From Deltaproteobacteria bacterium (GTDB lineage: Bacteria; Myxococcota_A; Polyangia; Palsa-1104; JAEUJZ01), in NCBI GenBank assembly GCA_017990795.1, contig JAGNNG010000036.1, positions 1-9,943 of the forward strand: 9,943 nucleotides of DNA, in the 5' to 3' direction. Shown piece after piece: positions 6,290-9,943 of the stretch; the stretch's first letter is position 1; every line of letters starts with the position of its first letter. The notes under the pieces are model-generated. The model saw nothing but the letters and a program-made list of their open reading frames with translations. It was not told the origin of the DNA and searched no databases. The position numbers were made by a program, and so were the translations under genes.

Positions 6290-6802
6290 CTACTTTACGC
6301 GCGCAGCGCTGCTGGGCAGCTTGATGGCGGTATCCACCACCAGCTGACCCGTCGAGTTGCGACACAGAGCAAAAAACTTTAGCGGCAGCGTTGCCGGGCC
6401 GCCGGTGACTTTGCCATCCAGCGCAAACTTGGACTGATGACATCCGCAGACATAGCTGTCTTTTGTGGGGGCAAGGCTCACCGGACAGCCAGCATGAGTG
6501 CAGGTCTGCTCGATGGCCATGTAACCGCCAGCGTCACGCGCGATGTAAAGCGCGCTTTGGTCTTTGTTAAACAGCACCGCCATCGCAGTGCCGACTGGCA
6601 GCGTATCCGACGCTGCACTGACGGTCACCGAGCTAGCAGTGGGTGCCGTTGTACATGTTCCGGCCCCAGTCCCCGGATCTTCCGTGCCACCGCAGCCGGC
6701 AAGAACGGCCCCGGCTGCCGCAACCGTTGCAGCAGCGAGGATCTCGCGACGACTTGCACACTGCTCTGCTGAACATCCACCCTTGATGGTCTCGTTTGAC
6801 AT
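6290..6802 (-). CDS. Exported Rieske 2Fe-2S protein, putative Tat-dependent lipoprotein
   Basis: This is a 170-residue electron-transfer protein with one Rieske domain. Residues 17-37 read as an export signal: twin arginines at R18-R19 (SRREIL), an alanine-rich hydrophobic stretch, and LAGC at 34-37 as a lipobox. A Gly/Thr/Cys-rich spacer follows. The cluster ligands are present as CTHAGC (C101, H103, with C106 for the disulfide) and CGCHQSKF (C119, H122, with C121 for the disulfide). The second box differs from the common CPCHGSxF but keeps every ligand. Two cysteines, C10 and C15, precede the Tat motif. GGGGAG precedes the ATG by 7 nt and supports this start. No cytochrome b or c1 gene is adjacent, so it is not a standard bc1 subunit here. 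The gene stands 148 bp upstream of the kinase, in the same orientation as the act genes. A role as an extra electron carrier for the nearby respiratory complex is possible but unproven. Confidence 0.92.
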   Translation of the reverse strand: MSNETIKGGCSAEQCASRREILAAATVAAAGAVLAGCGGTEDPGTGAGTCTTAPTASSVTVSAASDTLPVGTAMAVLFNKDQSALYIARDAGGYMAIEQTCTHAGCPVSLAPTKDSYVCGCHQSKFALDGKVTGGPATLPLKFFALCRNSTGQLVVDTAIKLPSSAARVK

Positions 6803-7109
6803 CTATCTACTCCCCCCAAATATTGTTGCAGTCTAAGAGGCTGCCCAAGAGCCCGAACGCCAAGCTGCCGCGATCAGGAAGACACGCACGAGCGCGCTCT
6901 CCAATCCGCCCCTGCCGGTCTCTCAAGCAGCGCTTCGAAATCGACCAGCATCGAGCATATCAGACGCCACCGAGGTTCTGGCCCACGCCAAACTCTGCGT
7001 CGGTTCAGCAGCGCCGTGCATCTAGTCGGCTTTGCACTCTCTACGATGGCGACTCTGTGGACAGGTGGCCGCTTGTACACCGATATCGCTCCACGATACC
7101 GTTCTGACC
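6803..7109. other. 307-bp divergent intergenic region between the Rieske gene and uppP
   Basis: This region must hold the 5' ends of both divergent genes. It contains GGGGAG, the ribosome binding site of the Rieske gene, near 6810-6815, and a small palindrome CGATATCG at 7081-7088 close to uppP. I found no convincing -35/-10 pair, no -24/-12 match, no tRNA-like fold and no short gene with recognisable product. The in-frame extension of uppP back to a TTG at 7032 reads MHSLRWRLCGQVAACTPISL, which does not look like a UppP N-terminus. Confidence 0.5.
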
Positions 7110-7907
7110 ATGGAGCTGTGGCAGGCGCTAGTCCTTGGAATTGTCGAGGGGTTAACCGAGTTTGTACCCGTGTCATCGACGGGACATCTGATCCTGGTCA
7201 GTCGCGCCCTGGGCATTCACGGTGAGGCGGCAAACGCGTACTCGGTGGTCATCCAGCTGGGCGCGCTGCTGGCAGCGGTCTTTTACTATCGCGACACGCT
7301 GCTAAAAACCGCCACCGGTCTTTGGAAAAAGGAGCCAGCCGCGCAAAAGCTACTGGTGAATCTGGTGCTGGGCTCGCTGCCGCTCCTCCTCCTGGGCTAC
7401 GCGTTTGGGAAGCGCATCAAGGCCGCACTGTTTGCGCCCGGACCGGTTGCGCTGGCGCTGCTCGTTGGTGGCCTGGTCATGTTGCTGATGGATCGCCTGC
7501 AGCAAAAGCGGCAAGACCTGCTGCAAAGCGCCGCCGAGCTGTCGCCAGGACGAGCGCTGCTGGTGGGGCTCTTGCAAGCGCTGGCGCTGTGGCCGGGAAC
7601 CTCACGCTCGATGGTCAGCATTGCCGGTGGCCAGCTCGTCCGCCTGAGCACCGCCGCCGCCGCCGACTTTGCGTTCCTGCTGGCGCTGCCCACGCTGGGG
7701 GCCGCCACCTTATATGAGCTGCGTAAAGAAGGACCCCTGCTGCTCTCTGCCATCGGCGCACCACAGCTAGCGCTAGGTCTTTTGGTGTCTTTTGTCGTCG
7801 GGCTGCTGGTGATCAGCGGCTTTTTGCGCTACCTGCGCCGCTACGGGCTGTGGCCTTTTGGTCTGTATCGCATCGCGCTGGCTGCCATCCTGTGGCACTG
7901 GCTGTAG
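7110..7907 (+). CDS. uppP: Undecaprenyl-diphosphate phosphatase UppP (BacA family)
   Basis: UppP removes a phosphate from undecaprenyl diphosphate and so recycles the lipid carrier for peptidoglycan and other envelope polymers; overproduction gives bacitracin resistance in other bacteria. The 265-residue protein is a multi-pass inner-membrane enzyme of normal length for the family. The first signature is intact at 11-27, with E13 and E17, then PVSSTGH at 20-26 containing S23 and H26. The second is PGTSRS at 162-167 with R166. These residues match the catalytic glutamates, serine, histidine and arginine described for E. coli UppP. The ATG at 7110 is chosen because MELWQALVLGIVEGLTEF aligns with the usual N-terminus. 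No clear Shine-Dalgarno precedes it. The gene is monocistronic as far as can be seen, diverging from the Rieske gene and converging on the potassium channel gene with a 23-bp gap. Confidence 0.95.
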   Translation: MELWQALVLGIVEGLTEFVPVSSTGHLILVSRALGIHGEAANAYSVVIQLGALLAAVFYYRDTLLKTATGLWKKEPAAQKLLVNLVLGSLPLLLLGYAFGKRIKAALFAPGPVALALLVGGLVMLLMDRLQQKRQDLLQSAAELSPGRALLVGLLQALALWPGTSRSMVSIAGGQLVRLSTAAAADFAFLLALPTLGAATLYELRKEGPLLLSAIGAPQLALGLLVSFVVGLLVISGFLRYLRRYGLWPFGLYRIALAAILWHWL

Positions 7908-7930
7908 CAGCGCCAGACCGACGGCTGAGC

Positions 7931-9025
7931 TTAAGACTGACCAGGCGCCGCCGCAGGTGTTTGAAACAGCGTACGCACCTGCTGTAGATCCGCCGTCGAA
8001 GCCAAGAGCACGATCACAACCCCCGGCCCAAGCAACAGATCCGGAGTCGGGTTGTAGATAAACCTGGTCTCGCCGGGCTGCCGGGCTGCGACCACCAGCG
8101 TGCGCTGGTTGCGTAGGTTGGCGCTTAGCAGCGTGCGACCCGCGATGGGCGAGCCCGTCTCCACCACCAGCTCCTCAAACCGATGCGAGCTGTCGCGATC
8201 GCGCATCATGTTGTCTAAGAACGTCACCACCGTTGGCCGCACCAGCTCACTCACTAAGCGCAGACCGCCGATGGCGGTTGGATTCACCGTGCCGTTGGCG
8301 CCAGCGATGCCGAGCTTGCGCCGACTCTGGTCCTCTAGCACCTTGCTGATGATCCGCAGCTGCTTGTTCATCGAGCGCGCCGTCAGCGTCACAAAGACGT
8401 TGTCTTTGTCCTCGGTCAAGCAGGCCAAAAGACCCGAGGCTCGCTCGATGCCTGCCCGCCGCAGCACCTCATCTGACTCGGCAGAGCCCACGATGTAAGG
8501 GAACTCGCCCACTTCATCGCACAGCCGCTTGAGCTTTTCCTCGTCGCGATCAATGGCCACGACTTCACGACCGGTGCCGCGCAGCTCGTTTACGCAGTGA
8601 AAGCCGGTGGTCCCCACGCCGCAGACGATGATGTGGCCGTACATCTTGGCGATCTGCTTGTCCATGCGACGCCTCCGAAAAATGTCTGTGAACAGGCCCT
8701 CGACGATGAGCGCGGTGACGTTGGACACCAAAAACGCCGGGGCAGCGATGCCAATCATCGCCAGCAGCATCGTAAAGGCCTCGGCCAGATGCAGCCCACG
8801 CAGCTCCAGCCAGTCGCCGTAGCCGATCGTCGTCAGCGTGATGACCACCATAAAAAGGCAGTTCATCCAGGTCCAGTCGGGACGGTGATACAGGTGCCCC
8901 AAGCTCCAAAAGACCACCGTGGACAGCAGCGTCAGCGTCACCAAAGCCAGCCCACCCCACTTGAAATAGCGAAATGGGTCAAAGCGACTGGACAAGCGAG
9001 GCACTGGGGTCGAGTTTGAGCGCAC
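7931..9025 (-). CDS. Two-TM potassium channel with cytoplasmic RCK (TrkA-type) domain
   Basis: This is a 364-residue inner-membrane potassium channel subunit, expected to form a tetramer gated by ligand binding to its RCK domain, as in MthK-type channels. A basic N-terminus leads into TM1 (about 24-46). The pore helix and filter follow with TTIGYGD at 65-71, and then TM2 (about 81-108). The RCK N-lobe starts at 130 with HIIVCGVGTTG, whose glycines G136, G138 and G141 form the dinucleotide-binding loop. D159 sits at the end of the second strand, where it would favour NAD over NADP. A C-lobe of TrkA-C type occupies about 270-355. The start is GTG at 9025: an in-frame TAG lies 9 nt upstream, and the next plausible starts (GTG 9004 or a TTG beyond it) are no better. 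No Shine-Dalgarno is visible. Which ion or ligand gates it cannot be told from the sequence. Confidence 0.93.
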   Translation of the reverse strand: MRSNSTPVPRLSSRFDPFRYFKWGGLALVTLTLLSTVVFWSLGHLYHRPDWTWMNCLFMVVITLTTIGYGDWLELRGLHLAEAFTMLLAMIGIAAPAFLVSNVTALIVEGLFTDIFRRRRMDKQIAKMYGHIIVCGVGTTGFHCVNELRGTGREVVAIDRDEEKLKRLCDEVGEFPYIVGSAESDEVLRRAGIERASGLLACLTEDKDNVFVTLTARSMNKQLRIISKVLEDQSRRKLGIAGANGTVNPTAIGGLRLVSELVRPTVVTFLDNMMRDRDSSHRFEELVVETGSPIAGRTLLSANLRNQRTLVVAARQPGETRFIYNPTPDLLLGPGVVIVLLASTADLQQVRTLFQTPAAAPGQS

Positions 9026-9037
9026 AGCGACGAGCTA

Positions 9038-9067
9038 AGTGTACTCCCTAGCAACACCTCTGCTCAA
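9038..9067 (-). promoter_or_regulatory. Weak sigma-70-like promoter candidate for the potassium channel gene
   Basis: On the minus strand, TTGAGC (9067-9062) and TACACT (9043-9038) are separated by 18 nt. Each matches four of six consensus bases. The predicted start point near 9031 would leave a leader of about 6 nt before the GTG, which agrees with the lack of a Shine-Dalgarno. The match is modest and could be chance. Confidence 0.22.
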
Positions 9068-9109
9068 TCAGTCCCGGCAAAAAACAAAGTCCGCGCTATG
9101 GTGCCGCAT

Positions 9110-9115
9110 AAGGAG
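9110..9115 (+). promoter_or_regulatory. Ribosome binding site AAGGAG deciding the selO start
   Basis: AAGGAG stands 6 nt before the GTG at 9122. An in-frame ATG exists at 9098, but it lies upstream of this site and has no Shine-Dalgarno of its own. The GTG is therefore preferred. Confidence 0.7.
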
Positions 9116-9121
9116 CGACCC

Positions 9122-9943
9122 GTGCCAACTGCCCCGCCATACCCATTTGGTCAACCAGACCCACAGCTGCTGCGGCTGGGTGACGGCTTTTTTGATGCCG
9201 TAGCGCCCGCGCAGTTTCCCGTGGCTCGACTGCGCTACCGGAACCAAGGCTGGGCGACGCGAATGGGCTTAGGCGAGCTAACGCCCGAGCAGTGGCAGCG
9301 GCACTTCTGGGCGTTTGAGCCGCTTGCAGGCAACCTGCCCCAGCCACTGGCGCTGCGCTATCACGGCCACCAGTTTGGCGTCTACAACCCCGACCTCGGC
9401 GATGGACGGGGCTTCTTGTTTGCACAGCTGCGCGACCACGCGACGGGGCGACTGCTCGATCTGGGAACCAAAGGCAGCGGCCCAACGCCTTACTCGCGAC
9501 GCGGCGATGGTCGGCTGACGCTGAAAGGCGGCATTCGCGAAGTGCTGTGTACCGAGCGCCTCGAAGCCCTGGGCGTCTACACCTCAAAGAGCTTCAGCTT
9601 GTTTGAGACCGGCGAGATGCTGCAGCGAAACGACGAGCCCTCGCCGACGCGCTCATCGGTGCTGGTGCGGCTGTCGCACAGTCACCTGCGCCTGGGCAGC
9701 TTCCAGCGGCTGGCCCACCTGGGTGACCAGCAGCGCCTGCGCGCCCTTGTGGATTTTGCCTGCGCCACTCACTTTCCCCACCTGCCTTCTCCGTCGCCCG
9801 AGTCGCTGCTGCGCGAGGTCAGCCAGCGCCTGGCGTACCTGTTTGCCAGCTACACCGCCGCCGGCTTTGTCCACGGCGTCCTTAACACCGACAACCTGAA
9901 CCTGACCGGCGAGAGCTTCGACTACGGCCCCTACCGCTTCCTG
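9122..9943 (+). CDS. selO: SelO/YdiU-family protein adenylyltransferase (3' end outside window)
   Basis: SelO is a kinase-fold enzyme that transfers AMP, not phosphate, to Ser, Thr or Tyr of target proteins and is linked to redox stress. The 274 visible residues cover the N-terminal part, about half of a typical SelO. Family segments seen in order are YHGHQFG (80-86), LGDGRG (92-97), DLGTKGSGPTPYSRRGDGR (113-131), GGIREVLCTERLEALG (136-151), HGVLNTDN (251-258) and DYGPY (267-271). K117, E140, D257, N258 and D267 line up with the nucleotide- and metal-binding residues described for Pseudomonas SelO, with matching spacing. The more common SSIREFL...SEAM version is replaced by GGIREVLCTERL, and EPSPTRSSVLVRLSHSHLR follows, so this belongs to a distinct SelO subgroup. 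The start is GTG at 9122, set by AAGGAG. The gene diverges from the potassium channel gene across 96 bp. The C-terminal region with the redox cysteine is not visible. Confidence 0.92.
   Translation, partial: MPTAPPYPFGQPDPQLLRLGDGFFDAVAPAQFPVARLRYRNQGWATRMGLGELTPEQWQRHFWAFEPLAGNLPQPLALRYHGHQFGVYNPDLGDGRGFLFAQLRDHATGRLLDLGTKGSGPTPYSRRGDGRLTLKGGIREVLCTERLEALGVYTSKSFSLFETGEMLQRNDEPSPTRSSVLVRLSHSHLRLGSFQRLAHLGDQQRLRALVDFACATHFPHLPSPSPESLLREVSQRLAYLFASYTAAGFVHGVLNTDNLNLTGESFDYGPYRFL

Noticed and set aside
7032..7109. N-terminal extension of UppP from a TTG
   Set aside because: The extra 26 residues do not resemble a UppP N-terminus, while the ATG at 7110 begins exactly at the expected family start.
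6874..7176. Open frame of 100 codons on the minus strand between the Rieske gene and uppP
   Set aside because: It overlaps the first 67 bp of uppP in antisense, has an Arg-rich product with no recognisable motif, and no good ribosome binding site was seen.
7898..7916. Short hairpin CTGGC/GCCAG at the uppP stop, considered as a bidirectional terminator
   Set aside because: The stem has only five pairs, a 9-nt loop containing the stop codon and no T tract on either side.
9096..9587. Open frame of 163 codons on the minus strand
   Set aside because: Antisense to the well-supported selO coding sequence and its ribosome binding site; Arg/Ala-rich product with no family features.

Overview
The window looks like a GC-rich (about 60 percent by eye) chromosomal segment of an aerobic or microaerobic Gram-negative bacterium. 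The best guess is a deltaproteobacterium in the old sense, such as Myxococcota: it has an alternative complex III, a sigma-54-type two-component system and a Tat-exported Rieske lipoprotein. The taxonomic call is an inference of low confidence, because nothing here is a phylogenetic marker. No mobile element, tRNA, rRNA or CRISPR array was seen.

Left part, all on the minus strand, read right to left. A small Tat/lipoprotein Rieske 2Fe-2S protein (6802-6290) comes first. It is followed by a membrane histidine kinase (6141-4342) and an NtrC-type response regulator (4345-2753), which overlap by ATGA. After a 257-bp gap come actA, a pentaheme cytochrome c (2495-1818), and actB, the molybdopterin-oxidoreductase-like subunit (1821 to beyond position 1). 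actA and actB also overlap by ATGA. They are the first two genes of an alternative complex III operon, the quinol:electron-acceptor oxidoreductase that replaces cytochrome bc1. The rest of the operon lies beyond the left edge. The gap holds a good intrinsic terminator (2543-2575), a -24/-12 match (2511-2528) and clustered palindromes, which together look like the end of one transcription unit and the control region of the next.

The central observation is the pairing of this respiratory complex with its neighbours. The kinase has RegB/PrrB hallmarks: a multi-TM sensor, the quinone-site motif GGxxNP, a HELNTP H-box and a cysteine in an RCRE context. The regulator has a RegA-like receiver and a RegA-like RRTLQRKL helix-turn-helix, but a complete sigma-54 AAA+ domain sits between them. 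A testable model is that the kinase reads the quinone-pool redox state and the regulator drives the quinol-oxidising complex through a sigma-54 promoter.

Right part: uppP (7110-7907, plus) encodes undecaprenyl-diphosphate phosphatase. It converges on a two-TM potassium channel with a cytoplasmic RCK domain (9025-7931, minus). The channel gene is divergent from a 3'-truncated selO protein adenylyltransferase gene (9122 to the right edge, plus). These look like ordinary housekeeping genes without an obvious link to the respiratory block. The 307-bp region between the Rieske gene and uppP has no convincing gene.
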